Assembly (NCBI GenBank): GCA_025267735.1
Contig: CM046295.1
Span: 12,783,167-12,847,166 of the forward strand
Length of the DNA stretch: 64,000 nucleotides
Direction of reading: 5' to 3'
DNA from: Mactra quadrangularis
Taxonomy: Eukaryota; Mollusca; Bivalvia; Venerida; Mactridae
Both the position numbers and the translations under genes were made by a program. The first letter of the stretch is position 1. Each line of letters starts with the position of its first letter. The notes below the pieces were generated by a model, which did not search any database, was not told where the DNA came from, and saw nothing but the letters and a program-made list of their open reading frames with translations. Positions 26,401 through 41,400 of the stretch are shown here, piece after piece.

Positions 26401-29400
26401 GTAAAGCGCACTTTATCGATTACAGTAGTATCTCTCCCTCTGTTAAAGCATGTGCAGCCTTATGTTATCTTAAGCAGTAGATTATAATGAGGATTTGCTA
26501 CATACTGCTACCAAACAAGCGGAAAAACCATTGTCGAAAAACAATCTAATCAACTAACAGGGCCTTTTTCAGTATTTTGGAAAGGGGCCTAAGGCCTTTA
26601 ATTTTATTGCAATTTCATAAATAAAGGATAAAAAAATCCAAGGTAACTCCAAATTTGGGGAAAACTGCCTTTTAAGAAATTTCAGGAGGGGAAGGCACTC
26701 GTAAAAAAGGGAAATAATGTGACTTACCACACTTTCATCATATTCTTCAGATTTAGGGTTCACACACACAACCATACGTACTCGACCTTCACCATCAAAG
26801 TAATTCTTAAATAAATGTGTCAACTTAGAATCTCTGTACGGAACTTTCTTGTCAACACCAAGTTTCTGGTTTTCACGTAATATTTCAAGACAAGATCTCA
26901 ACGACATCAGGGTCTGGTTTATACTACCTGAAATATTATAAGATTCATGTTAGTGGCTTTTTTCCAAACATTTTAGGGCCAAAATTGGGCCCCATGTCCC
27001 TCTCCATAAAGTATACATTTTCGCCCAATGCTTAAGAAAAAAATCCCTTGTTCTGACATTATTTACTTTTTTATTTACTTTTTGCCCATTCCTTTAGCAT
27101 TACTGAGAAAATTCTGATGAATAAGTCATATGGGTTAATGTCCAGTTCTTAAAAATGTGAATTTCAGTTTTCATCAAATATCACAATTTGGGACTGCAAA
27201 TCAGTAGACTTGTGGTTACCAATTTAGCCATTCAGGTGGCTTTCTCTGTGGTCTAGTAGGACTGTCATTGATAGAAAATTGTGTATAGATATATTGAAAG
27301 GCAAGTATGGGTGATATATGGAGGAGTGTAATAAAAGCCTCTATAACTAACTTCAGAGTATATAATACTATATAATGGCCTTCTGATGATATGCATGATG
27401 TTAAAGTTGTTTCAAATATAGAACAAGCTGTATTTTCTTATTTCTAATACTCAACAGAAAACAAGAAAACTCATAAATATATAAAAAGTCCTAAAGTTTA
27501 TAGTTTTATAAAATGCTATATTGTATCGATATTCGAAATAATAAATCAATATCGGATAGCCTGTCAAGAACTAGAGATGCACTGATAACGTGATTTCCGA
27601 TGACGGCCCTTAGGTTCAGTTCAATCATACAAACATACAGCAAAGCTCAACATTGTTTCAGTAGGTTGCCTGGTTAGACAATCAGCTACATATTTGCCAA
27701 CCATATGTTGACTAGCAGTTACAAGTTGTCTGAACCTAAATTTAGGTCATTAGAGGCAATCATAGGACCTTTAATGTCAAACCCTGTATACTTTTAACTT
27801 GAAACTAGTATTAACTTTAGGCCTGTTTTCTAAGGATATAAGTACCTAGCATTTTGTACCCTGGTACCCTTTTTTACACCAAAAGGTAAAGTATAGACTA
27901 TCAGATCCAGGGTACCAGGGGGCAAAGCTCTAGATAGTGACATGCTTAGGCAATATGCCCCATGACTTACCAGCTTCTTTGAGTCTATCTCCTTTATTTT
28001 GTGTCCTTGTTACACGTTCACTACCAGCCAGATCTACTAATGATAATTGACTTATACATAGTCTGTCATTGTCCTGTAAGATAATAATAACAATAATGAT
28101 GATAATAATGATCATTATGATAGTATTCATAATCATGATTAAAATGATGATGAAATTTATAATAATAAAGTGATGTTGATAATAATAATGACAATAATAA
28201 TACTCATAATCATGATGATAATGATGATAATTAGGATAATAATGATGAAAAAATAATATTAATGATGATGAAAATAATGATACTTATAATGATAATAACA
28301 AAAATGATTATTATCTTAATATCAATAAAAATAGCAATAATGATAACAATTATAATATTGATGATGATAATAATAATGGTAAAAACGGAATGATAATGAT
28401 GATAATAACTACAACAACAATGATAATCATAAGCAGCTGGCATGGTTCCCAAATTTCTGATTCAGAACACTAGATGCATAATCATTTGTACATATAAGAT
28501 ATGTAATAGACATATAAAATTATGATAGACTTCTTTACATAATGTTCATTTAGTGGCCAGTTTCTTCATTATAAACAAGTAAATCTGTGAGCTAATGCTC
28601 ACCAGTGATACCCCTGCAAAAATCTAAAAATATGCGACAAACAGGAAGTAGATGAGCAAGGAGCATGAAATCACTTTACACCACATAGGACTATGGGATG
28701 AAGCAATATGCAAAGAATTAGGCTGCTGCATGTTATAGTTGCTGAGAAAACTGCGACGGAAATTTTGTAATGGACGGACGGACAAGGGTAAAACAGTATA
28801 CCCCCCTCTTCTTCGAAGCGGGGGTATAATTATGATAGACTTCTTCACATAAGTTTATTTAGTGGCCAGTTTCTTCATTATAAATAATTCTATTTCAAGA
28901 TTTATATCTACATGCGTATCTAAGTCTTTGTTCTTTCGAATGACAAAAACATCTTGTTCATATGCCGATTAATCTATTCATAGGTGAATTTTTAACACCA
29001 AAATTAATGCAGATTTTGCTAGCTGGACATTGAAGTTGCAAAATCAATACACACTGATAACAGTTAAGAAAATTTACCTTCACTAGTGTGTATTGATTTT
29101 TTATAGTGAGTACGTAAGTACTGTAGCGAGTATTTAAATCAGCAGCATTTATGTATGCACCAATGAATGTTGAATAAATTCAACAATAGCAGAAAGAAAT
29201 GATATAAGATAAAACCTTACTTGCATGACTTCCTGAGAATATGGATCTAATGGAGCTTGAACAACCCTGATGGTAAAAACACTGTGACTTCTACTGGACT
29301 CGGCATTAAGTGCAGTGTGTGCCACTTTCCTTCTTTTCTGACCTGCAAACAACAAGCGTGACAAAATGTCAAAAATACTCAAGTCTAATTCTGGCCAACA

Positions 29401-32400
29401 AAACTTTGTAATTTTTTAATACTTGATTAAATGCCATGTCAACACAATTTTGGTTATTTTGCGACATCCAGTACACCTTACCCAGCATTCCTGGACCCTG
29501 GTCAATAACCAGTTCTCACCTACCCTTTCACAAGGCTGAAAACTTCTCCATATACCTTATAGATAAAGGACAAGAAATGCAAAGAAATGTTAAGTTAATC
29601 TTTAATTTTCAATGTCAATTTGCCAAAATAAGTCTTAAATAACAGTTTTGCAAATCATTTAATTTCTTTGAAAACCAAGCTAAGTATCTTAAGGGTAAAG
29701 AACTATCTAAATTTCATCACTTCTGTTAATATCTTCATTAACAAGAAAGATATTAAACAAGTAAATCTGTGAGCTAATGCTCACTAGTGATACCCCCGCT
29801 GTGAGAAATATGACTATCATAATGTAACTTTCATTTAATAAATCTAAAAATATGCGACAAACAGGAAGTAGATGAGCAAGGAGCATGAAATCGCTTTACA
29901 CCTCATGGGACTATGGGATGAAGCAATATGCAAAGTATTAGGCTGCTGCATGTTATAGTTGCTGAGAAAACTGCGACGGAAATTTTGTAACGGGCGCACG
30001 CACGCACGGACAAGGGTAAAACAGTATACCCCCTCTTCTTCGAAGCGGGGGTATAATGAAATATTTTGTTATCCTTACATAGGACTTTAATGATAAAATC
30101 CTAGGATTCCACATGTAAGGACCTATTTACCAATTGGATTGCTTCATATTTTATCAGGAAAAGATAACTGACAAAAGTCCCCAATTGTTAATGACACCAG
30201 ACTCTTATCCATCCAGGTTTCACAAAACTATAAGCCAAAGTTTGTTGATGAAAAATCTGGCTAAATATTGTCATTGTAAATCAATGTCTTTGAATCATTT
30301 TACTCTCTTAAAAAATACATGCAGAAACAAATTTAAATTTCTGACATTTCTACAGACACTGCATGGTTGCAATTACATTCGGGATTTGTAGAAAACTGGA
30401 TGATTACAAGGAAGGGATAGGGACCCAAGAAAGACCCATATAATATTGCAGTTTACAAATTAGTTTATGAAAGTAGTTGCCTGAACAAGTCATTTTAGCA
30501 GCCAGCCCTATATAGTGCAGAAATTTGGTTGCCCTAAGAAATTTTTTGTTGCACGAACAAGAAATTGGCTGTCCTGGACAACTAGACACCCACTAATTTT
30601 GTAGACTGACAGGGTTGGAGCTGGGTCATAAGAAGTTGTCGCCAACATTTTCGCCAAATGAAAAAAATTGTCGCCACTTTGGGGCCATTGGAGCCAACAA
30701 AATTTGTTACGGTTTAACAAGTTTATAGTGCATCAACGCAAATTATTGTTGTATTAAGACAGCAAGCACACCTTCATTGTAGTCTAGCTCTCCTGAACTC
30801 TTGTTTGTATCTTAATTATTGTATTATTTTTAATTTGCAGGTTTTTCATTTTTTACATAAATAAAGCAAGAACAGTCAATGTCACGTAAATGCATATGCC
30901 GAAATGATAGAATAGATTCGTACAGAATGTCAGAAGCACCAATTATTACACACACAAATGTAAAATTTCTTATGTTTCACTTCTGATTAAACCCATTAAT
31001 TGTGTCATAAATCACTATCATGACTGACAATTAAAGTCGAATAACTCAGAATTCCAACAAAACAAAACTCAAAATAATTAGATTTTGAATGTAAACTAAT
31101 TAATTCATTTAATTTACATTAAAAATTATTTAATACACTCGTTATGTTTGGTCACTCAGTTGTATTACTTTACACAAATTCCTCAGAACATTGTGATTTT
31201 GTATCAAACTGTAACCTAAAATAATCTTTTTATCATTTCAATAGAAAATGTCTCCTTTCCGGTTGAGTCTAAATGATTGCAGGTATATCTTCTTGGAAAA
31301 TATCAATGTCCTCAATTTTGACCTTTCTTTGTTAAAATATGTTTTATCATATTGGTTGGCTATCATACTTTTTTCTTAAATATTACTTTCCATGTAGCAA
31401 TGCATACTTAATATTGATTTTTCGAGTCTGTTACACGACTTTAGTTGATTATGTCACTAAAACTTATTATTATTTTCAATAATTCAATATGTCGAAACCA
31501 ACCTGTGTTTATTCTTAAGATAGAAAAATAGAGGGGATTTCTTTTTTACTTTTGCTAAATTATGAAGAACTATTACTCAAAATAATAGTTTTATTAAATT
31601 ACGAACTTAGATTTAACAATGAATCACCCGAATTGGCGATAGCGTCGGTCGCGAAAATACGTGACATAATGACATGATGATTGAAGGGATTTCATTTTTA
31701 CAAAATAAAAGTATAATTATTAACTATATTTGTTATCAAAAGTGAAAACAAAAAAAAAATACGATAATTTTCTTATAGAATTTAAAGATTTTGATTATTC
31801 AATCAGAGATTATTGTTATTGTCACCTTTTATTGACTTAAAAACCTGCCAATAACGCCTATTGAAAACACGCTCAAATTTAATACAATTATCTTCTCTAA
31901 ACAGTTTAAACCTCTGAAATTAATGCAATATCACAGTTTGTCACAAGTTTGTTAATTGCACCCGTTTGATTACGTAAGCAATATTATCGAGCCGACGTGT
32001 TACAGTATTGATTTTTAGCGGACGCCGATTGGTTGATAATGCATATCACTAAGCTTAAGCTCCGCCTATTAATTGAATATACGTAATTGTCAATAATTGT
32101 TTGACGCATGGCTGAGCATTTAACATCACTAATTATCGGCCTATGAAGCATGTATACTAACAGCACCTCCCGCTGAGCGGATTTGTCAATTACATCAAAA
32201 GGCGAACAGCACAAACGCTCCGTCTGTCGTTATCAATAAAATCAATATCTTATTACTTGCGAATATGAACTTGGCCACTTACGATATCAAAACTAACATC
32301 AAAGAAAATTTATACCGGCCGATTTTTTTGTCGCCACGAAATTCGCCAATTTTTCAAAATTGGCGCCAGAAATTAAATTTTATCGCATTTGGCGAATGGC

Positions 32401-35400
32401 AGCGCGAACCCTGACTGATATTATATCAAGAACATAAGGTCTGGTTTACCTTTATATATAATTTCAAATGCTTCAGTAGGACTTTTTATCTCAACTTCTG
32501 TACAATTCATTACATACATGTTGTCTTTACAATCTGCCCGTAGAAACTTGGACTGTGGCGCCCTGCAATAATAACATTAATGGCTCGACAAATCCACTCG
32601 TCCCCTCGTAATTACAAGTAGAAATTTACTCAGGACGAGTTGATCTTCTGGCAGCACTTGTCCTGCAGGATGAGTGCAATTTCAAGCCAAAATAATCAAA
32701 TTTTAAGTTTTAAATACATAGTTTTATCGAAAACACAACAAATAAAGCATAATTATTTCATTACTTGCAATACTAAAACATTAATTTGATTGCTTTTTTC
32801 TCCTAGAAATGGTCGTCATATACAACAAATAACATGTTTGTTACTGCTTCATACAAGTGAAGTAAAGGAAGAGTTGGAATTACAGCAGAAAATTCCAAGC
32901 TGCCTGTCCTGCAGGACAAGTTGTTAACAAACATTTGTCAAGCCCTGCACATTTAATCTTATACACTGCCCTCTAATAGTTACTTCACCAATTCCTAATT
33001 TACATAGACAGGTATATGCAAATGGCTAGGAAAGCAAAAAATCAAAAACTTAAAGGAGGGGGAGGGTCTGGGGCCCTTAAACAAGTATATTTTTACCAGG
33101 GATTCTATATAACAGGATTTGTAAAGAGGTGCTTTTTTTAATTTTCACTGTCTTCACTGTCTATAACTGGCTGAAGCAGGCTGTACAAACTATTTCAGGG
33201 TTTAAAAACTTGATTTATGTTTTTGTACATGTCTTCCACGCAACTTGTGAATGTTTCTGAAGTTTTTGACAAAAAAAATTGCTGAAATTATGACCGAAAA
33301 TATGACTTAAGGTGATGTAAAATAGGACTGAAAATGGCAGATAGGCGGCAAAATGCATGATTTTGTGAAACAGTCAGTGAGCGTAATTTACCTCAAAATC
33401 ATCTAGAAACACATTTTTCCTAACCTTTATGTCAATTTGAATGGTACTGGTACAAAATTTCAAGTGGATATCTTTATTTAAACTTGTTATACTTGTTTTC
33501 CGTATGGGCAGAAATAATAGCTAAGACAGTGAAATTTGATGAAAATCTAGGTAATTACAAATCAGTTTTTACCAGACCTATTTTGTCCACAGGATATGTT
33601 ATATATTTCTTCCTGACAGAGAATGCTTTTCTTAAAGAAAAACAACTATTTAATAATCTGTCACAGCAACTGTTCATCCACTTCAAGCTCAATCAAGTTC
33701 CATTTTAAAGTATCCAAAACTCTTGCATTTAATGTTTACAAACTTTCTTTTCCATGCTCTGCAAACCTAGAGGCCACCATTTTTTTAGAAAAGAGTTTTC
33801 CTTTTTGAAGGCAGACATATACAAAGCTAAATACTGTGATATTTCTCATCAAAGGGCCATAACTGGACAAAATTAATGGACCCTTATCAAAATGGAACAT
33901 GCACATGTCTGCCTGATATTTGGAATATGGTTGAGGTTTGATCCAAATCAGTAAAATGGGTGCTGAGAAATTGAGCCGACAAGTGAAAGCAACAGACCCA
34001 CTGACAATCTGACACCTATATATACCCCCCTATTATTTATCTTCTTCTGGGGAGTGGGTTGTATAATGAAAGCCTTACTTGTAACCAGTGATAGGATCGT
34101 ACTGCAAGTCTTCCAGTAAATCATAAACGTAACTATTGTAGATCTCGATGTACGATACAAACACAGCAAACGTGTAACCTTGAGGTATATCATCAATACG
34201 ACCTTGATCTGGAATACGTCCACTGTCCTCAATAAAGTCATTCCTGTCACGTGCACTAGACAATAAATAGAGGTGTAAGGATTAATTCTCTTCTAAGGTT
34301 TTACGCTATAGCAACACATAGTATAGGTCAAATCAAGACGGTCAGTCAATCTTCTCACTATTTCTTGAAAGGCTAAATCTGTCAACCAGTTTCTAGGCAC
34401 ATACTTCTGTCAGTGACTGGCAACTGCCCTACATAATTTAAAATCAGTGGTAGGAGAGAGTATGGCCGTAGAATGCATTTCATTACCAAACTCCACGAAA
34501 GAATGCCTAATCTGGGGAGCAAAGCCAACACCCCTTGATCAGTAGACTTGGATGCTACCCACTGCTCTAGCCAGGCAGCTGATGTAATGATTATTCAAAA
34601 TATATTAATTTATTGCAAAAGTTTTCATGAAAAGAAACTACTGAGCTGATACACATTGTTGCATGGACTAATATTTTTTTTTTTTGGGGGGGGGGGGGGT
34701 GTTAAAACCCATACACTCCAGTGTCTCAGGGGCTTGAAATACTAGGACAAGGGTCATATAATAAAACCTACTCACTTCATTCTGTTAGAACTAGGGGTTT
34801 TAGGGGTCAGACCAGGTAGTATATCCTTCTTTTGTCTATCCATCATGGCATCGGCCTCTGTCTGTACATCAAATCCATTCATTCTATCTGGTTTAAATAT
34901 CTAACACAACAAATTTACCAGAGTTAATTTATTACAACTATAAATCAATTTTTGTTGATTATAATCACATGTTTTTTTCTTTAAAAAAAACCCCATAAAA
35001 TAGAAAATTTCTGAATTTATTCATTTATCCCTGCTTTTGACAATAAAGACTCTTCTTTTGTTAGACTGACATGAAAAGTTAAAAATACACTCCCATCTTT
35101 ACATGCATCAATTGTATTTTATGTCTTTTTTCTTGATTCTTGAATTATTTTCTGATTTTAGGCTATTAAACTTTGATATACAGTTAGGTAATTTGTTTTT
35201 ACTTTTTTTATCAAAATAAATATTTAATTTAAACTATTGGTTACATGAACCAGTCTGAACAGAATCACATTCTAGATATTTCAAAATTAGTTAGGTTGAG
35301 ACACATATGCTTGAATTCAGTGGGTGTGGGTACAAACACTACATAAGGGAGCTACTTCATGACGGCTCTTTTCAAATAGTGTGACAAAGGTGTTGTAAAC

Positions 35401-38400
35401 AAGTCACTGAGCACAATGATTTTATCATACATATTATAAAAGCAAAGATCACCAGAAAGAGACCCCTGATATGAAGTAGCCAGATCTAAAATACATGAGA
35501 GTGCCAGCGGGTAGTTTTTAATCTGGTTTTAATCATGTTGAGTTAATACTTACAGATTAAGTTAATACTTATAGATGGAGTTAATACTTACAGATTGAGT
35601 TAATACTGTATTAATACTTACATATAGAGTTAATACTCTCAGATTGAGTTAATACTTACATATTGAGTTAAAACTTACAGATTGAGTTAATACTAACAGA
35701 TTGAGTTAATACTTACATATTTCTTACTCTGATAGTCACCAATACTGTTAAACAATACATCTAGACATCTTGGTATAATACCTTGATCCTGAGGGAATCC
35801 TGTCATGGTATAAGTCTTACCAGAAGATGTTATACCGTATGTAAATAATAGACCTGTAACAACAAGTAAATCTGTGAGCTAATGCTCACCAGTGATACCC
35901 CCGCAGTGAGAAATATGACTATCATAATGTAACTTTCATTTAACGAAATCTAAAAATATGCGACAAACAGGAAGTAGATGAGCAAGGAGCATAAAATCGC
36001 TTTACACCACATAGGACTATGGTATGAAGCAATTTGCAAAGTATTAGGCTGCTGCATGTTATAGGAAATTTTGTAACCGATGGACCCACGCACGAATGGA
36101 CAAGGGTAAAACAGTATACCACCCTCTTCTTCAAAGTGGGGGGGGCATGGCATGTTATCATTGTATGAAGTTTCATAAAGCTCTGATAATAAATGGTAGA
36201 GATAATTATAAGATAAATTAAAAACGCAATTGTTAACGACACCGGAAGCCTGCCCAGGTTTCACTTATTGACTTCAGTGACAATAACAACATTATTAGTT
36301 CACAATATTTTGTGATATGACCCTGACATTTGTAACCGGATGGACAACTCTGATGTCCATTGAATCAACCTGAAGTTTGGACATCTTAACCCTCAGGTAG
36401 AGACAAATTAACCCATGAGCAATCTTTTGTCATAAATAGAATTTGAATATTTGTAAATTTTACAATAACTACCCACATAGTGGGTATACAATATGTATTA
36501 TATTGTGTGATGACCGAATCGTCTCATCCCAAATTAAGATCATTGAAAGGATTACAAATCTTAAAACATTTACCATTTTTTCCATGTAAAAGATCGTCCA
36601 CCATGGGGTAAGCAACATGATTAAACAAATCCTGTTGACGACAATATTCATCAAAAACATGTTGAAATTTATATTCTACTTCTTTAATCTGACCAGTACG
36701 AGCATATGACACAGAACACTGAAATAAAACATAGAAATCTGACCAGTAAGAGCATATGACACTGAACACTGAAATAAAACATAGAAATCTGACCAGTACG
36801 AGCATATGACACTGAACACTGAAATAAAACATAGAAATCTGACCGGTACGAGCGTATGACACGGAACACTGAAATAAAACATAGAAATCTGACCAGTACG
36901 AGCATATGACACGGAACACTGAAATAAAACATAGAAATCTGACCAGTACGAGCATATGACACTGAACACTGAAATAAAACATAGAAATCTGACCGGTACG
37001 AGCATATGACACTGAACACTGAAATAAAACATAGAATAAATTTACTATATGACAAGGCACTTGTTGGGCATATTTTGGGACCTAATATTGGTCCCATTCC
37101 CATTTGCAAATAATGTTTTTCCCTTATCTCATACAATTTCCCCTCAAAATTTATGAATAAAATAAAATGAATCCCAAAACTATGTTTGTTACAAACAGTT
37201 TTGAGTACAGAGAATAAAGATAGTTTAGGAACAGCAGCGGGTCATTTGTTTGAATTGCCTGAAAATTCCCGTTATTGTCTTGAAACAACCCAAAATTCCC
37301 CTTCCTTGAGATATGTGACTTTGGGTAACAGTAAGTTAGTAACTATGCCCAAGTCGCCTAGTGACCTGCCCGATAGATTACTATTAACAAGTTGTAATGG
37401 CTAAGACAAGTAAAGGTTTATTCAGGGTCTAGAATCATGTGATTTACAGCAAACAATAAGAAGCAGTGTTCAAATTAAGCCCATCGAAATCACCATCAGT
37501 CCTGTGACTGCTAAGACTAAGAACAGGGCTTGACAAATCCACTAGTCTGCTTGATACTGAGAGTAGAAATTGACACAGGACGAGTTGATCTTCTGGCAGC
37601 CCTCGTCCTGCAGGACAAGTGAAATTTAAGACCAAAAGAATCAAATTTTAAATACATAGTCTTATAGAAAACAAATAAGACATATTTCATTACTTGCAAT
37701 CTGAAAACATTGAATAGATTGTCTTTTGTTTCTAGAAATCCTAGCTGTCATATACAGCGAAGAACATGTTTGTTGCTGCTTAATACAAGTTCATAATTAA
37801 TTGTATTTCCCTTTTGTGAACAAAAGGACTAATTCTAATTGCAGATGAGTGAAAATTCCAAGCTTCTCGTCCTGCAGGAACATTTGTCTAGCCCAGAAGA
37901 GGATATAAAAACACTTTTTTTTGTCACAGATCAATTTTTTTCTCTGGACAAATCATAAACTACTTACATTAAATTTCATGTTAAATAACTTACAATGGAC
38001 ACAATTTAGATTGTTGAAAAAGCCTATTGATTTTTATCGATACAGGTCAAAATTCAAGTGTATGCATATTTTTCTGGGTGGAATCGCAAATATCCGAGTA
38101 CTCAGATACTCGCAACAGTCCTACCATTTTTAAACAAGAAATGTAATCTGGATACCACATTAAAGCCAGATTCAAAAACTGTTAATGCAAAAATTACAAA
38201 CGGAAATAATTCCTATTAACGGCAGGTAGAGTTGTGGTTACTTTCTAATTTTGTTCATTTCATGGTATGTTATCATCGTATGAAGTTTCATTAAGATCTG
38301 ACAATAATTTGAATAAATGGCAGAGATATATATGCTAAATTGAAAACTTAAACACAATTTTTAACGACACTGACATTGTTTCGCCAAACTTTTGTCGTTG

Positions 38401-41400
38401 AAAAATCTGGCTAATTAAGACTACAAACTTACCTCAGAAGTTGTTAATTTGACTGTAGTGTTATCTATCACAGTTAAACATGTACTATCTCCAGGATTAC
38501 TTAGTGGTTTTACTCTACAGTATACCTAGAATAGAATTAAATCAAATGTAGAAGTCACTGCCAAACATGGCAGACTGAAAGACAAATCCTGTAAAAAATC
38601 TGATGGTCAGTCTTGAAATTCATGATTTCAGCAACTTGTTTATATAGGAAAAGTACCCTTTCTCAGATCCCAGAAATCCTCAACTTCAGGGCAAATCATA
38701 AAAACTTGCACCAATGTAAGTATTACACTTTGTTGGCTAATGTGCTCTATTTTAAATGTGATGCGAGCAATCGTAAGAAAATTTCTTTCTCAAGGAATAA
38801 GCAGTGCCCCTGCCCCTAGTGGGGTTCAAACCCAGACCTCGGGATCCCCAAGCGTGTGTCCTACCGCTGGACTACTACTCCTACTAATTACCACAAGTAA
38901 CTAGACTAGAATACTAAAATAACAAATACATTAGTTTAAACAAATATATTTTACTACAGCCCCTGTCTTACACACTGCCTTCACACAGCTTTTGACTGTT
39001 AGCCTGTAACTGGCCCCTGTTATGTAAAGGGAAAAAGCCCTGCAGGGATCATGAAGAAACTATTAGACTAGCCACTGCAGTCAGTAAATCAGACAACCAT
39101 TCTTTACATTAGGGTCTCCTTCAATAAAAGGAAAAAATGAATACCCCTATGCAGTTGCAAATTGTGATAAACAATTTATATAAACTCAAATTCATATAAG
39201 CAGTGCAATTTTCTGACAGAATCCTCAGATAAAATTTCAGTGGTTCTTCAGTTTTTGGGATCCTCTGAATCCTGGGACACTGTTGGTGTCGAACCCTGTC
39301 TTTACTTACCTCAACTGGATCCGAGTTATCTATGGTCTGACCTTTATTCTTCTTTCTGGGAGTTTTACCTCTTCTGAAAATATATGAAACAAAACCTTGA
39401 GCTACAAACTAAATGATACTGGTAAAAATCAATAAAATATTTTTTGTCAACTTGTACTTTAACTGGCAGCACTGGCCCAGTCTGGGGCATCAGCACTATC
39501 AACCTATTTGTACCGGTATTTTGCAGTTAGATACGGTTCGGTTATCGGTCTCGCGGCGTATTGATACAAAGGGAAGCAACTCAAACGTAGAATTTGAAAA
39601 AAAAAGTTTTCTCCCTGACAGTGCAGGTCAAGCGCGAAATTACATCCTACAAGAACCTGGGCAAACTCCCAATGCCCTCTAATTCATTAGTTTTGGAAAA
39701 GTCATGACGACCTACCTCTTTTGTCCCGCATGACACAAACATACCTTAGTGTACAAGCAACGTCGGTTGCCTCGGAACATGTCTTTAGTACTTCTGTGGG
39801 TATTGTGTCCGCAACTAGGTCATGCCTTAAATGCGAAGCAGTCAATAGCCTTGTGTTCTTAAAGAAAAACATGGACTGTCCAAAACAGTCATATGGGGAT
39901 ACTGTTGTTGTTTTTACAATTTCAGACATTTTTTACATTTACCCCCGTCTTAGAAGTAAGTTCCTGTAACTTCCTGACCTTTCTTTTGATGTTTTGTTTT
40001 CTTAATGATATATCATTAAACTGTATCAAAGAATATTAATGTGTTGTTTTATTATGAAATTATTTCCATCTACATTGATTATAACAAGGATTTGAACTAA
40101 GTTAATATAAATTCTCAATGACCCCAAATGTTTACCTGTGTATCGTATCGTCAATACGTATTGCTTTGTGCGTATCGCAATACGTATCGTATCGGTTTTT
40201 TTCCGACCCAGCCCTAATCAGCACACCAGGTAACTATACAAGATAAGTGAGGCACTTATGTTCCAAATTTCTAGTCTAAACCAAAAACTTAAAATTATTT
40301 TGAAGGCAATGAAGAACTAAGTGTAGTAAACAGTCATGGCAGAGTTAGACAGAGCACCATACTTAATACATGGGCAACAACTCAATACTCTCAATGGAGG
40401 CAGGTACCTTGGTGTGACTTGCACCAACAACATGTCTTCAACGTGGAACCAACATGATGTCAAACATCACTCTTGAAAGTGTGCCAACCACAGCCTGGCA
40501 TTTCTAAGAGGAATATATCTAGCTGCCCAGTACGGCAGTATTAAAAGCCATACCGATTACTTTGCCATTTCTATCCTTTGGCATAACGCCTGTGGAACAA
40601 GCTCTCAGATAAGCTAGCTATAGTTTCTTTCCTACTCCTAGAGGCATTCAAGGGCAGCCTGGCAGTAAATTGATGACTAAAAAATGCCAGAACAAAATAC
40701 TGTTTTTGCTTACTATTTTAACAACAATGACTTTAACGGAATTAGGGACAAGGGCACAAGGTGGACCATGACAAAGCCGACCATACCAAGGGACAACGGG
40801 GACCATCTTTTTGGACAAAAAGGACCATAATTTGGTACAAAGTGGTGCATTATTGGAACAAGGCTGACCATAAGAATTAAGTATGATTTATGATATTTTA
40901 GATATCTTTTATAGAATTTATTTTTAGGATATTTAAGATATCTTTTTTAGAAAAAAATATGAAATATTTGTCCCAAACTATGGTCCCCTTTGTTTAATGG
41001 TCCACTTACTACTTAGTCCACTTTAACGCTCCATCATCAATGACAATGTACGACAGTTTCCGGATATGGAATATGTACAGGTAGAAAAAGTTACCTCTGA
41101 CTCTGTAGTCTGGTACACAACCAATTTTTACCAAATACTGATTAACTTATTTGGATAGATTGCAGTTTACCGGTACAAGTTTATTTACCGCTTCTGCACA
41201 TGCCTAACCGGTTAAAACAGGCGCACTTCCGTTGCTATGTTAAAATAAACAACAGAAGCAAATGGCTACATTTTTTTAAGTGCCGGTAAACTGCAATTGT
41301 CCCACTTATTCCTTCTCAGAGATTATTTCATCATTTTCTTTTTAAAAGGGGGGGGGACATATTAAAAGTTGTTGATTGTTTTGGACATAATTTGTGCACT

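Noticed and set aside
28231..28452. Ile/Asn-rich frame next to KIF23 exon 10
   Set aside because: Translation of an AAT/ATG microsatellite.
36524..37060. 178-, 150- and 118-codon overlapping open frames on the minus strand
   Set aside because: They arise because the 50-bp array has no stop in any frame. Only the last part is real coding sequence (KIF23 exon 4).
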